DNA of 64,000 nucleotides, taken from NCBI GenBank assembly GCA_001464895.1, contig LNEE01000051.1, positions 62,001 to 126,000 of the forward strand, read 5' to 3'. Source of the DNA: Betaproteobacteria bacterium Ga0077532. Its GTDB lineage: Bacteria > Pseudomonadota > Gammaproteobacteria > Burkholderiales > Ga0077523. Positions 41,173-52,285 of the stretch are shown one piece after another. Under the pieces are notes generated by a model. It saw only the letters and a program-made list of their open reading frames with translations, did not search any database and was not told the origin of the DNA. Both the position numbers and the translations under genes were made by a program. Positions within the stretch are counted from its first letter, which is position 1; each line of letters begins with the position of its first letter.

Positions 41173-43302
41173 TCAGGTCGACGGCTGAGGGTCCAGCGTG
41201 AACTCCGCCACCGTACCGACGCCGGGCGCGCTCCGCAGCCGCACGTCGCCGCCGTGGTGATCGACGATGCGCCGCACGAGGCTGAGACCCACGCCCGTAC
41301 CCTCGAACTGGGTGGCCGTGTGCATGCGCTGGAATGGCTGGAACAGCATCGTCGCGCTGGCCATGTCGAAGCCGTCCCCGTTGTCGGTCACGCGGAACCA
41401 CGTACCACGCGCGTCACGATGGCTGTCCACGCGAACCGCGGGCTGCGCCACCCGCGCGCTGTACTTCGAGGCGTTGTCGAGCAGGTTCTGCCACACTTGG
41501 ACGACCAGTTCCGGATCGGCGTCCACCACGGGGAGCGCCTCGACGCGAAACTCCGTCCTGCGCGAAGGGTGTGCCGCGGTGATGAGCGCCCAGGTGTCCT
41601 CGACGACGCTCTGCATGTCGACCGGCGCACGCTGCAGCGGCTGGCGGGTCACCTGCGACAGGCGCGAGAGCGCGTTGATCATCGCAGTCATCCGCCGGGC
41701 CGCACGATCGATGCGATCGGTGTAGCCCATCGCCTCCTCGACATGCCCGGCCTGCAGGCGGCGACGCAGCAGCCCGGCAAAGCCCTGCATGGCATTGAGG
41801 GGCGTCTTGAGGTCGTGGGCGACCGCACGCGTGAACTCCTGCAGTGCGCCCTCCGCCCGGATCTGACCAGCGCGCACCGCCTCCAGCGCGATGCGCGACT
41901 GATCCAGTTCGGCCGCGAGGGCGTCGTAGCCGTGACGTAGCATCGCGTCGGCCGCCAGCTGGTCGGTGATGTCCCGAACGATGCAGAAGACGTGCGGCAC
42001 GCCACCGATGGCGAAGCCGTCGGCGCTCACCAGGCAGTCACGCCCTTCGCCGTCCGCACGGCGCAGCCGGAGTGGTGCCGCGTCGAGGGCCCCGTCGGCC
42101 TCCATCGACGTGACGAGTTGCGCGAGCGTTGCGGCGTCGACGTGCCGATCGAGATGGACGAGTTCTGCGCCGATGAGCGCCCCGGGATCGACACCGAGGA
42201 GCTGCAGCATCGCCGCATTCGCATCCCGCACCACGCCGCTGCCGTGCTCGACGATCAGCATCGGATCGACGTGATGGGCGAACGAGCGATCGAGCAACGC
42301 CTCCGCGCGGCGCAGCGCACTCTCGGCGTCGCGTCTTCGCGCGCGCTCCATCGCAATGCGACGACTGCGCTGCCGGAGTCCCACCGCCATCGCCAGCAGC
42401 GCCGCGGCGGAGAGACCCGCAATGCCCCAGGTCCAGTCCCGCTGTCGTGAGAGTCCGCGCTCGAGCTGGCCGCGTTCCGCGACATCGTGATGACTGCTGA
42501 GCCAGCGGACGCGCAACGCCTCCAGACGGCCGTTCGCCTCGAGCGCGTCGAGGCCCCGTTGCAGTTGCGCATGCAGGTCGGTGCGATCGGGCGCCACAGC
42601 GAACGCGTAGGTCTGAAGCGCCAGATTCAGGTGACTCGCGCGGAGCCTCCCCTCGGTATCGGCGCCGAGGACCGGATCCGCATAGGCGCGCGGGAGCAGC
42701 GCGACGTCCACCTCGCCGGCGCGCACGGCAGCGAGCGCACGATCGGCGGCCGGCACCGGAACGAAGGAACCACGGACACCCGCGAGCACCGTGGCGAGCG
42801 TGTCGCGCATGGCCTCGGTGTCGAGCACGGCGACCCGCAGACCCGCAAGATCGTGCATGCCCTGTGGATCGGGTTGATCCTCCCGGTGATAGACCGCCAT
42901 CGCTGGTGTCGCGTGCCCGTGGGTGAAGCGCGCCCAGGCCCCCCGCGGTTCGGCATCGACCATCGCAACGACGTCGAGCTGCCCGCTGCGGAAGGCCGCT
43001 TCCGTCTCGCGCCAAGGCTTGAGGGTGATGTCGAAGTCGATGCCTGCGATGGGCCCGAGTTCGGCCAGCAGATCGATCTGGAAGCCATGCGGCCGGCCTT
43101 GGGCATCGAGGGACTCGAACGGAGGAAAGGCAGCGTCTCCGCCATAGCGGATGCGCGGCAGATCGGCGCGCGCGTGTCCATGCGCGTCCACAGCGGCGAT
43201 GGCTGCCCCGACTAGAAAAGTCCGCTTGTCCAAAGGTTCGGTTCTTATGGGTGGCTGCGGCGCCTCGAACGACCCGTAGCCACGGCCGGCATGCGGGCAC
43301 AT
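41173..43302 (-). CDS. hybrid sensor: solute-binding (SBP_bac_3-like) domain + PAS + histidine kinase
   Basis: RIRYGGDAAFPPFESLDAQGRPHGFQIDLLAELG; VAHDLKTPLNAMQGF; DNASKYSARV; GVGLSLVRRIVDHHGG. Alternative TTG start at 43233. Confidence 0.88.
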   Translation of the reverse strand: MCPHAGRGYGSFEAPQPPIRTEPLDKRTFLVGAAIAAVDAHGHARADLPRIRYGGDAAFPPFESLDAQGRPHGFQIDLLAELGPIAGIDFDITLKPWRETEAAFRSGQLDVVAMVDAEPRGAWARFTHGHATPAMAVYHREDQPDPQGMHDLAGLRVAVLDTEAMRDTLATVLAGVRGSFVPVPAADRALAAVRAGEVDVALLPRAYADPVLGADTEGRLRASHLNLALQTYAFAVAPDRTDLHAQLQRGLDALEANGRLEALRVRWLSSHHDVAERGQLERGLSRQRDWTWGIAGLSAAALLAMAVGLRQRSRRIAMERARRRDAESALRRAEALLDRSFAHHVDPMLIVEHGSGVVRDANAAMLQLLGVDPGALIGAELVHLDRHVDAATLAQLVTSMEADGALDAAPLRLRRADGEGRDCLVSADGFAIGGVPHVFCIVRDITDQLAADAMLRHGYDALAAELDQSRIALEAVRAGQIRAEGALQEFTRAVAHDLKTPLNAMQGFAGLLRRRLQAGHVEEAMGYTDRIDRAARRMTAMINALSRLSQVTRQPLQRAPVDMQSVVEDTWALITAAHPSRRTEFRVEALPVVDADPELVVQVWQNLLDNASKYSARVAQPAVRVDSHRDARGTWFRVTDNGDGFDMASATMLFQPFQRMHTATQFEGTGVGLSLVRRIVDHHGGDVRLRSAPGVGTVAEFTLDPQPST

Positions 43303-43388
43303 GCCCAGGACGCCGGAAGACTGACTATGCGCATGGTATTACGACGGTCCCCGTGCCGGCCAGAGACAAATGGGCGGGGCCGCGTGAG

Positions 43389-43747
43389 GTACCAACAAGG
43401 GGAGGACCCCTTGTATGTTCCCCGTGGCGCACCACCGAACGCGGACATGACCACGCTTTCTGTAGGAGCGGGCCATGCCCGCGAAAGCGATGGCTCCGGT
43501 CGAGGCGTTTCCTTGCATCCACCGCTTTCGGGGCCATGGGCCGCCTCTCGGGCCGGGGGCCCGCGGCGGCTTGGCCGCGTGGCGTACCAACAAGGGGAGG
43601 GCCCCTTGTATATCCCCCGTGGCGCACCACCGAGCCCGGACATGACCACGCTTTCTGCAGGAGCGGGCCATGCCCGCGAAAGCGATCGTTCCGGGTGACG
43701 CGTCTTCTTTCATCCACCGCTTTCGGGGCCATGGGCCCCTCCTACAG
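43389..43747. repeat. ~195-bp tandem duplication containing two hairpins and a REP-like palindrome per unit
   Basis: Units start at GTACCAACAAGGGGAGG (43389 and 43584); each has ACAAGGGG/CCCCTTGT and CGCTTTCTG(T/C)AGGAGCGGGCCATGCCCGCGAAAGCG. Confidence 0.9.
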
Positions 43748-43861
43748 GACAGGTCCATCGACTGGTCGCAGATCCATCTCGCGCGGCACGATGCCTGCGC
43801 GTCGCCCCGCTCTCCGCCGGTCAGTACAATCCGACGATTCCTGCCCACGAGGCCTCCGCCC

Positions 43862-45100
43862 TTGTCCCTGATCCGCCCATTCACTGCGCTGCGCCCTGCC
43901 CCGGGCCGTGCCGCCGACGTCATCGCGCCACCCTACGACGTGCTGTCGAGCGCGGAGGCGCGCGACCGGGTCGCCGGGCGTCCCTGGAGCTTCCTGCACA
44001 TCTCGAAGCCGGAGATCGATCTGCCGACAGACATCGACGTCCACGCCCCCGAGGTTTACGCAAAGGGGGCGGCCAACCTGCGGCACATGGTCGACGCCGG
44101 CGTGCTGGTGCGCGACCGGGCGCCCTGCTACTACGTCTACCGCATGACGATGGGGACGCACGTCCAGACGGGGATCGTCGCTGGGGCATCGGTGGCGGAC
44201 TACGACACCAACCGCATCCGGAAGCACGAGCACACGCGTCCGGACAAGGAGGACGACCGCGTCCGCCAGATCGAGGCCGTTGGAGGCCACACCGGACCGG
44301 TGCTGCTCGCGTACCCCGCCACGCCCGAGGTCGACGCCCTGCTGGCGGAAGCGGCATCCTCGACGCCGGACGCCGACGCGGTCGCGGATGACGGCATCCG
44401 GCACACGCTCTGGGTGGTGCGGGATATCGCGGTACAGGCGCGCATCGGATCGGCGTTCGATGCGATGACCGCGCTCTACATCGCGGACGGTCACCATCGG
44501 TCGGCCGCCGCTTCGCGCGTGGCGGAGGCGCGTCGTCGCGCCGGGGACGGACCCGATGGCGAGTCGCAGCGCTTTCTCGCAGTGGCGTTCCCCCATCACG
44601 AGATGCGGATCCTTCCCTACAACCGCGTGGTCCGTGACCTCGGACGCTTCTCGTCAACGGATTTTCTCGCGGCGCTGGAGCACGATTTCGACGTGCGTCC
44701 CGAACCGGCAGCGGTGGCACCGGCACAACCCCGGGAGTTCGGGCTGCATCTCGCGGGCGGCCGATGGTTCCGCTTGCGTCTCCGGGCCGGACGCGTTCCA
44801 GTCGATGATCCGGTTGCCCGACTGGACGTGAGCCTGCTCGCGACTTACGCGCTGGAACCGCTGCTCGACATCCGCGATCCGCGACGCGATCCGCGCATCG
44901 ATTTCGTGGGTGGAATCCGCGGCTTGCCCGAACTGGAGAAGCGCGTCGGCAGCGGGGAGATGGCCGCGGCATTCTCGATGCACCCGACGCGACTCACGGA
45001 CCTCATGGCGGTGGCCGATGCCGGCCTCGTGATGCCGCCGAAGTCCACCTGGTTCGAACCCAAGCTCGCGGACGGCATGACCAACCTGATGCTTGATTGA
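43862..45100 (+). CDS. DUF1015 family protein
   Basis: IRPFTALRPAPGRAADVIAPPYDVLSS; YIADGHHRSAAASRVAE. TTG start inferred. Confidence 0.88.
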   Translation: MSLIRPFTALRPAPGRAADVIAPPYDVLSSAEARDRVAGRPWSFLHISKPEIDLPTDIDVHAPEVYAKGAANLRHMVDAGVLVRDRAPCYYVYRMTMGTHVQTGIVAGASVADYDTNRIRKHEHTRPDKEDDRVRQIEAVGGHTGPVLLAYPATPEVDALLAEAASSTPDADAVADDGIRHTLWVVRDIAVQARIGSAFDAMTALYIADGHHRSAAASRVAEARRRAGDGPDGESQRFLAVAFPHHEMRILPYNRVVRDLGRFSSTDFLAALEHDFDVRPEPAAVAPAQPREFGLHLAGGRWFRLRLRAGRVPVDDPVARLDVSLLATYALEPLLDIRDPRRDPRIDFVGGIRGLPELEKRVGSGEMAAAFSMHPTRLTDLMAVADAGLVMPPKSTWFEPKLADGMTNLMLD

Positions 45101-45194
45101 AGCACCTCCGGTGCCGGTCGTGACGGCACCGGAACCTGGACCGCCTCGCGCGGGCGCCCCCCGCTCCACGACTCACCACAGGCCCGGAACGACC

Positions 45195-46013
45195 ATGGAA
45201 GAACATCTCGACAAGCTGATCGACTGGCACGGCGCGCTCACCGACCTCGCAATCCGGTTCGGCCCCAAGGCGCTGGTGGCGATCCTCATCATGGTGCTCG
45301 GCGGCTTCGTCGGGCGCTGGGTCGCGCGGATGATGCTCCGCGGCCTCTCCCGCTTCGACCTCGAACCGCCGGTGCGGCAACTGCTCGTGCGGGTCGTGCG
45401 GGTGCTGGTGTTCGGAATGTTCCTGATCATGGCGCTGCAGAATCTCGGCGTCGAACTGCTGCCGCTCATCGCCGGCCTCGGCGTCGCCGGCGCAGGTATC
45501 GCGCTCGCCATGCAAGGCGTGCTCTCCAACGTCGTCGCCGGGCTCACGATCATCTTCACGCGCCCCTTCCGCGTCGGCGAGTACATCGCGATCGTCGGCG
45601 TGGAGGGAGAGGTCGAGAACATCTCGCTCTTCAGCACCGTGCTCACGCATCGCGACCGGTCGCGCGTCGTCGTGCCGAACCGCAAGATCGTGGGCGAGAT
45701 CCTCCACAACCACGGCCGCGTTCGTCAGGTGGAGGTGGTGGTGGGCGTCGCGTACGACACCAACGTCGACACCGCGAAGGCCGTGCTGAGAGAGCTGCTC
45801 GCCGCGAACCCGAAGGTCCTGCAGGACCCGGTGCCGGAGCTGCAGGTGATCGTGCTTGCCGACTCCTCGGTGAACATCGCGGTGCGGCCGTGGGTGAACG
45901 TGCCCGACTACGGGCAGGTGCTCGGCGAACTGAACGAGATGATCCTCGCGCGCTTCCGCGATCGCGGCATCGTGATCCCGTTCCCGCAGCGCGAAGTGAA
46001 GATGGTCGCGTAG
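45195..46013 (+). CDS. mscS: small-conductance mechanosensitive channel (MscS family)
   Basis: AGLGVAGAGIALAMQGVLSNVVAGLTIIFTRPFRVGEYI; VVVPNRKIVGEILHN. Confidence 0.95.
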   Translation: MEEHLDKLIDWHGALTDLAIRFGPKALVAILIMVLGGFVGRWVARMMLRGLSRFDLEPPVRQLLVRVVRVLVFGMFLIMALQNLGVELLPLIAGLGVAGAGIALAMQGVLSNVVAGLTIIFTRPFRVGEYIAIVGVEGEVENISLFSTVLTHRDRSRVVVPNRKIVGEILHNHGRVRQVEVVVGVAYDTNVDTAKAVLRELLAANPKVLQDPVPELQVIVLADSSVNIAVRPWVNVPDYGQVLGELNEMILARFRDRGIVIPFPQREVKMVA

Positions 46014-46033
46014 GGGCGAGCACGCACGACTGC

Positions 46034-47029
46034 CTATCGGTCGAGAGGCTCGTCCGCGAGCGAGATCGGATCCTCGGCGGGTTCGAGGTGGGTGATGACC
46101 CACGCGCCGGCCATGGCGGCCCGGATGTCTGCCTCGATGCGCTCGACGAGGTCGTGCCCGCGTTGCACCGTCCACTCGCCGGGCACGAGCACGTGCACCG
46201 ACACGAAGGAGCGCCCGGCGGCCTGACGGGTGCGAAGCGCGTGGAAGGCGATCCCGTCGGCCTCGTAGACCGCGAGCACCTTGCGTATCTCGTCGCGGGC
46301 GGCGGGCGCCACCGATCGATCGAGCAGGCCCTGCACCGAACGACGCATGAGACCGTAGCCGGTCCAGAGGATGTTCACTGCCACGCCGATCGCGATGATC
46401 GGGTCCAGGCGGTCCCACCCCGTGAGCCCCACCGCGAGCACGCCAGCGACCACCCCCGCCGACGTCCAGACGTCGGTCATCAGATGCCGCGCATCGGCCT
46501 CCAGCGTGATCGAGCGGCGTGCGCGCGCGGCGCGCATCAGGACCCAGGCAACAACGAGGTTCACCAACGACGCAGCCACCGAGATGGCGAGGCCCAGCCC
46601 CACCTGATCGAGAGGCCGGGGTGCGATCAGTCGCGGCACGGCGGTCCAGACGATGGCGGCAGCCGCCACGAAGATGAGCGCCCCCTCGAACCCGCTCGAG
46701 AAGTACTCCGCTTTCGTGTAGCCGTACGCGTGCTCTTCGTCAGGCGGACGCTCCGACAGCGTGATCATCCACAGCGCCATGAACGCCGCGACGAGATTCA
46801 CCAGCGACTCGAGCGCGTCCGATAACAACCCCACCGACCCGGTGATCCGCCATGCGATCGTCTTCAATGCGATCGTGACCAACGCCGCCGCGACCGACAG
46901 CCACGCATAGCGTGCGAGGCTGCCATGACCCGGCCCCGCGAAAGCGGGGCCTGTGGTCACCGGTGATTCAGACAAGCGACCACGCCACGGTGCCGCCGGC
47001 GCGAAGTGGCACGAGCGTGTGCGCGCCAT
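46034..47029 (-). CDS. cation diffusion facilitator family transporter
   Basis: [33 protein letters not shown]; start uncertain (upstream end overlaps pyrC). Confidence 0.92.
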   Translation of the reverse strand: MARTRSCHFAPAAPWRGRLSESPVTTGPAFAGPGHGSLARYAWLSVAAALVTIALKTIAWRITGSVGLLSDALESLVNLVAAFMALWMITLSERPPDEEHAYGYTKAEYFSSGFEGALIFVAAAAIVWTAVPRLIAPRPLDQVGLGLAISVAASLVNLVVAWVLMRAARARRSITLEADARHLMTDVWTSAGVVAGVLAVGLTGWDRLDPIIAIGVAVNILWTGYGLMRRSVQGLLDRSVAPAARDEIRKVLAVYEADGIAFHALRTRQAAGRSFVSVHVLVPGEWTVQRGHDLVERIEADIRAAMAGAWVITHLEPAEDPISLADEPLDR

Positions 47030-48011
47030 AGGGGATCTCGCCAGGCACCGCCATCGGCGTCCGCTTCAGCGTGATCGTCCCCGTGTTGCGCGGCAGGCCG
47101 TAGAAGGCGGGGCCGTGGAAGCTCGCGAAGCCTTCCAGGCGATCGAGAGCGCCCGCCTGGTCGAACACCTCGGCGTAGAGTTCGATGCCGGCATTCGCCG
47201 TGTACATGCCCGCGCAGCCGCAATCCGTCTCCTTGGTGTGGCGGGCATGCGGCGCACTGTCCGTCCCGAGGAAGAACTTCACGCTCGCGGACGTCGCCGC
47301 ACGCACGAGCGCCTCACGATGCACCTCGCGCTTCAGGATCGGCAGGCAGTAGTGATGCGGCCGCACGCCACCCTGGAAGAGCGCGTTGCGATTCATGAGC
47401 AGGTGGTGCGCGGTGATCGTGGCCGCCACCTGCGGACCCGCCGCCGCCACGAACTCCGCAGCCTCGCGCGTGGTGATGTGCTCCAGGACGAGCTTCAGTT
47501 GCCGATAGTCGCGCACGAGCCCGGCCAGGGTGTTCTCCACGAACACGCGTTCACGGTCGAACACGTCCACCGCCTGGTCGGTGACCTCCCCGTGCAGCAG
47601 GAGCGGAAGTCCGACCTCCTGCATGGCGTCGAGCGCGGCAGCGCACTTCCGGAGATCCGTCACGCCGGACGCCGAGTTGGTCGTGGCCCCGGCGGGATAC
47701 AACTTCACGCCGTGGACGAAGCCGCTCTCGCGGGCGAGGCGCATCTCGGCGGCCGGGGTCGCATCCGTGAGGTAGAGCGTCATCAGCGGCTCGAAGTCCA
47801 TGTCTTTCGGCAGCGCGGCGAGGATGCGGTCGCGATACGCCCGCGCCGCAGCCACCGTGGTGACGGGCGGCTTCAGGTTGGGCATGACGATCGCGCGGGC
47901 GAAACGGCGCGCCGTATCGGGCAGGACCGCGGCCATCTCGGGGCCGTCGCGCAAATGAAGGTGCCAGTCGTCGGGGCGGGTCAGGGTGATGCTGTCTGGG
48001 GGATTGCTCAT
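46968..48011 (-). CDS. pyrC: dihydroorotase
   Basis: [45 protein letters not shown]. Confidence 0.95.
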   Translation of the reverse strand: MSNPPDSITLTRPDDWHLHLRDGPEMAAVLPDTARRFARAIVMPNLKPPVTTVAAARAYRDRILAALPKDMDFEPLMTLYLTDATPAAEMRLARESGFVHGVKLYPAGATTNSASGVTDLRKCAAALDAMQEVGLPLLLHGEVTDQAVDVFDRERVFVENTLAGLVRDYRQLKLVLEHITTREAAEFVAAAGPQVAATITAHHLLMNRNALFQGGVRPHHYCLPILKREVHREALVRAATSASVKFFLGTDSAPHARHTKETDCGCAGMYTANAGIELYAEVFDQAGALDRLEGFASFHGPAFYGLPRNTGTITLKRTPMAVPGEIPYGAHTLVPLRAGGTVAWSLV

Positions 48012-48928
48012 GCGTCCGTCTCGTTGATCGTGTCGGAGTTGTCGTCGCCTGCTTCGGCGTCGGCGTGGTCGGGTCTGGCCAGCAGCGCCAGACGGTAGAG
48101 ATCCCCGCGGCGGGCACCCGTGATCTCGGCGGCGAGACGCGCTGCCTGGGACGGTGGCAGCGCGCGGGCCAGCACATCGATCACGCGGCGGGCATCCACG
48201 GAGGTGGCATCGGCGGGCGCAGCGGGCGCGGGGTGCACCACCACCACGAACTCGCCGCGGAGGCGGTTAGGGTCGGCGTCGAGCCAGGCACCGGCCTCGC
48301 CGGCGACGCAGACGTGAACGGTCTCGAACAGCTTCGTGAGTTCGCGGCAGAACGTGATGCGACGACCCGCACCCAGCGCATGCACGAAGTCGTCGACGCT
48401 CTCGCGGATGCGGTGCGGGGCCTCGTAGAGCACCACCGGGACGGGTTCGTCGGCCAGTGCGCGCAAGGCGCGGCGCCGCGCTTCCTGCTTGACCGGCAGG
48501 AACCCGGCGAACCGGAATCCGTCGCCTGCAGCGCCGGCCGCGGACAGCGCGGTGGTCACGGCACTCGCTCCCGGGATCGGCACCACGCGATGCCCTGCAG
48601 CCAGTACAGCGGCCACCACGATTGCGCCGGGATCGCTCACGCCGGGCGTCCCGGCATCGGTGACGAGCGCCACGCTGCGCGGTTCCGCCAGCCACTGCAC
48701 CACCTTGTCGCCGGAGGCGCGCTCGTTGTGCTCATGGACGGCGACCAGCCGGGCATCGATGCCGAAATGGTCGAGCAGATGGCGCGAGTGCCGGGTGTCC
48801 TCCGCTGCGATCATGTCGACGGCGCGCAGCACGTCGAGAGCGCGAAACGTGAGGTCCCGCAGATTACCGATGGGAGTGGCCACCACATATAATGTGCCCG
48901 CTTCCGCTTGAAAGGGTTCCGAATGCAA
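48008..48928 (-). CDS. rsmI: 16S rRNA (cytidine(1402)-2'-O)-methyltransferase
   Basis: LYVVATPIGNLRDLTFRALDVL, AEDTRHSRHLLDHFGI, LVTDAGTPGVSDPG. Confidence 0.95.
   Translation of the reverse strand: MHSEPFQAEAGTLYVVATPIGNLRDLTFRALDVLRAVDMIAAEDTRHSRHLLDHFGIDARLVAVHEHNERASGDKVVQWLAEPRSVALVTDAGTPGVSDPGAIVVAAVLAAGHRVVPIPGASAVTTALSAAGAAGDGFRFAGFLPVKQEARRRALRALADEPVPVVLYEAPHRIRESVDDFVHALGAGRRITFCRELTKLFETVHVCVAGEAGAWLDADPNRLRGEFVVVVHPAPAAPADATSVDARRVIDVLARALPPSQAARLAAEITGARRGDLYRLALLARPDHADAEAGDDNSDTINETDA
48888..48893 (+). promoter_or_regulatory. TATAAT -10 element for lpoA
   Basis: CACATATAATGTG 29 bp upstream of the lpoA ATG; weak -35 TTACCG. Confidence 0.5.
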
Positions 48929-50167
48929 CGGCTTCGCGTCCTGCTGCTGTGTGTAGCCTTACTATACGGTGCCCTTGCGGCCCTCGCCATTGGCGCCAGG
49001 GCCCAGACAGAGGGCGATGAGGTGATCGAGGAGACGGAGACACCGCCGTCTTCATCGTCCGAAGTCACCGTCCCGATTTCCCCGCCTGTTTCCCCGCCTG
49101 TTTCCCCGCCTGCTTCCCCGCCTGCTTCCCCGCCTGCCCAAGCATCCGCGCCCGGCGCGGCAGCGCAGGCCGAGGAAAAACCGCACATCGCGGTGCTCCT
49201 GCCCCTCGACTCACCCGCCTTCGGCAAGCTGGCCGACGCCGTGAAGCGCGGCATCGAGGCCGCCGCGACGACTGCCGACCCCGGGAAGACCCTTCCCATC
49301 GTCGTGTACCCGACGAACGACGTCGCGAACAGCATTGTCGACATCTACGACCGCGCGCTCCGCGCAGGTGCCCAGTTCGTGATCGGGCCGCTCACGAAGA
49401 ACGCGGTGCAGGCAATCGCGGCAAGCAATGCCGTCACCGTGCCCACGCTCGGGCTCTCGGTGCCGGACAACGAAGGCACCCTGCCCAACGGCATGTACGC
49501 CTTCGGCGTGCAGATCGAGGCCGAGGCGCGTCAGATCGCCCGGGTGGCGCACTCCCAGGGGAAGCGACGCGCCGTCGTGATCACCGGCGACAACACCCTC
49601 GCCAGGCGCACATCGCAGGCCTTCATGGACGAGTGGACGCGGTCCGGACGCCTCATCGTCGACCAGCATGCGTACACCACGGACCAGGGCAAACTGAAGC
49701 GCATCCGCGACAACCTCGGACCGAACAATGTCGATGCGATCTTCCTCGCGCTCGACGGGCAGCGGGCCCGGCAGGTACGCCCGTACCTCGGCAAGACCGT
49801 CGCGATGTACGCGACCTCGCAGATCAATTCCGCCGAGAGCATGGTGCTGGGCCAGCACGACCTGAACGGCGTGCTCTTCCTCGACATGCCCTGGATGGTG
49901 CTGCCCGACCATCCGGCCGTGATGTCGTACCCGCGACTCACGGGCGTCTTCGGCACGTTCGAACAGGAGCGCTTCTACGCGATCGGGATCGACGCCTGGC
50001 GCCTCGCGCAGGGGTTGCTCGACGAGAGCTACAGCAGTCTGTCGCCCGTCGACGGGGTGACGGGGCTGCTGACCCCCGGTCTCGCCCGGGTGTTCGTGCG
50101 CGAGCCGCTGCCCGTGCAGTTCGTGCAGGGCGTTCCCCGGGTCGTCGACGGCGTCAGCCTGCGGTGA
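48923..50167 (+). CDS. lpoA: penicillin-binding protein activator (LpoA C-terminal domain-like)
   Basis: PHIAVLLPLDSPAFGKLADAVKRGIEAA; synteny with rsmI, yraN, gmhA/diaA, dolP. Confidence 0.87.
   Translation: MQRLRVLLLCVALLYGALAALAIGARAQTEGDEVIEETETPPSSSSEVTVPISPPVSPPVSPPASPPASPPAQASAPGAAAQAEEKPHIAVLLPLDSPAFGKLADAVKRGIEAAATTADPGKTLPIVVYPTNDVANSIVDIYDRALRAGAQFVIGPLTKNAVQAIAASNAVTVPTLGLSVPDNEGTLPNGMYAFGVQIEAEARQIARVAHSQGKRRAVVITGDNTLARRTSQAFMDEWTRSGRLIVDQHAYTTDQGKLKRIRDNLGPNNVDAIFLALDGQRARQVRPYLGKTVAMYATSQINSAESMVLGQHDLNGVLFLDMPWMVLPDHPAVMSYPRLTGVFGTFEQERFYAIGIDAWRLAQGLLDESYSSLSPVDGVTGLLTPGLARVFVREPLPVQFVQGVPRVVDGVSLR
49077..49136. repeat. five 12-bp tandem repeats (TTTCCCCGCCTG)
   Basis: Direct reading; encodes SPPV/SPPA repeats in the LpoA linker. 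Confidence 0.95.
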
Positions 50168-51366
<1,199 letters not shown>

Positions 51367-51367
<1 letters not shown>

Positions 51368-51969
51368 TGCCAATCCCGTCCCGCGTCGTTTCCCCTTCGC
51401 TCGTTCTGTCCCTGGTGTTCCTCGCCGGCACCACCGTATCCCTGCAGGGCTGCTTCCCGCTCTTCGCCGCTGGCGCAGCCGCGGGCACCGGCGCACTCAT
51501 CGCCGAGGACCGTCGCACGAGTGGCACCTACCTCGACGACGAAGGCATCGAGCTGAAGGTCGTCAGCCGAGTGGGAGAGAAGTTCAAGGACAACACCCAC
51601 GTCAACGCCACCAGCTACAACAAGGTCGTCCTTCTGACGGGTGAAGTGGCGACGGCGGATGCGAAGTCGGAGATCGGTGCCTTGGCCGCCGCCGTCCCGG
51701 GCGTGCGCTTCGTCGTGAACGAACTCGCGGTGGGCAACGTGACGACGCTCACACAGCGCAGCGGCGACACCTACACCACCACCCGTGTCAAGACGCGCTT
51801 CATCGATGGGTCCCGCTTCCAGGCAAACCACGTGAAGGTCGTCACGGAAGCCGGCATCGTGTACCTCATGGGCATCGTGAAGCGCGCCGAGGCCAAGGCT
51901 GCGGCCGATCTGGCGTCGGGCGTGTCGGGTGTGAAGAAGGTCGTGCAGGTGTTCGAGTATCTCGACTAG
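51367..51969 (+). CDS. dolP: BON-domain lipoprotein (DolP/YraP-like)
   Basis: Lipobox LQGC; DRRTSGTYLDDEGIELK; two BON repeats; TGATG overlap with gmhA. Confidence 0.92.
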
Positions 51970-52039
51970 GTCCTGGGACTACGGACTGGGCGAAGTGCAC
52001 GCACGGGGCTCAGGGGCGGCGTGATGGGGGCGGATGCGC

Positions 52040-52132
52040 GGCGTCGGGCTGCAGCCCGACCCACGACACCGCCGCGAAATCACTGCGACGCCGTATCCTG
52101 ATTCCCAGTGGGTCGGACTGCAGTCCGACGCC
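52040..52132. repeat. paired REP-like palindromes in inverted orientation (REPIN-like)
   Basis: GGCGTCGGGCTGCAGCCCGACCCAC and GTGGGTCGGACTGCAGTCCGACGCC flank a ~45 bp spacer. Confidence 0.85.
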
Positions 52133-52271
52133 GCGATGGCACATGGTGACGCAGCGAACCCCGGCGACGCATGGAACCATGGCGATGCAGCCGGCAGCGC
52201 AGTGCTCGCCCTCCCGCCTCCGTGAACCCGACACGCACCGGGCCGCCAGCTATCCCTCCGCCGCCGGAACA

Positions 52272-52285
52272 TGCACAATAATGCA
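52272..52285. promoter_or_regulatory. TGCA-N6-TGCA box at boxR
   Basis: TGCAcaataaTGCA overlapping the annotated boxR start. Confidence 0.55.

Noticed and set aside
43245-43923. Several ORFs on both strands in the tandem repeat region
   Set aside because: Overlapping ORFs on both strands simply translate the duplicated palindromes; no conserved protein features.
49077-49136. Possible CRISPR-like array from regular repeats
   Set aside because: 12-bp units without spacers inside a coding frame; a coding minisatellite, not CRISPR.
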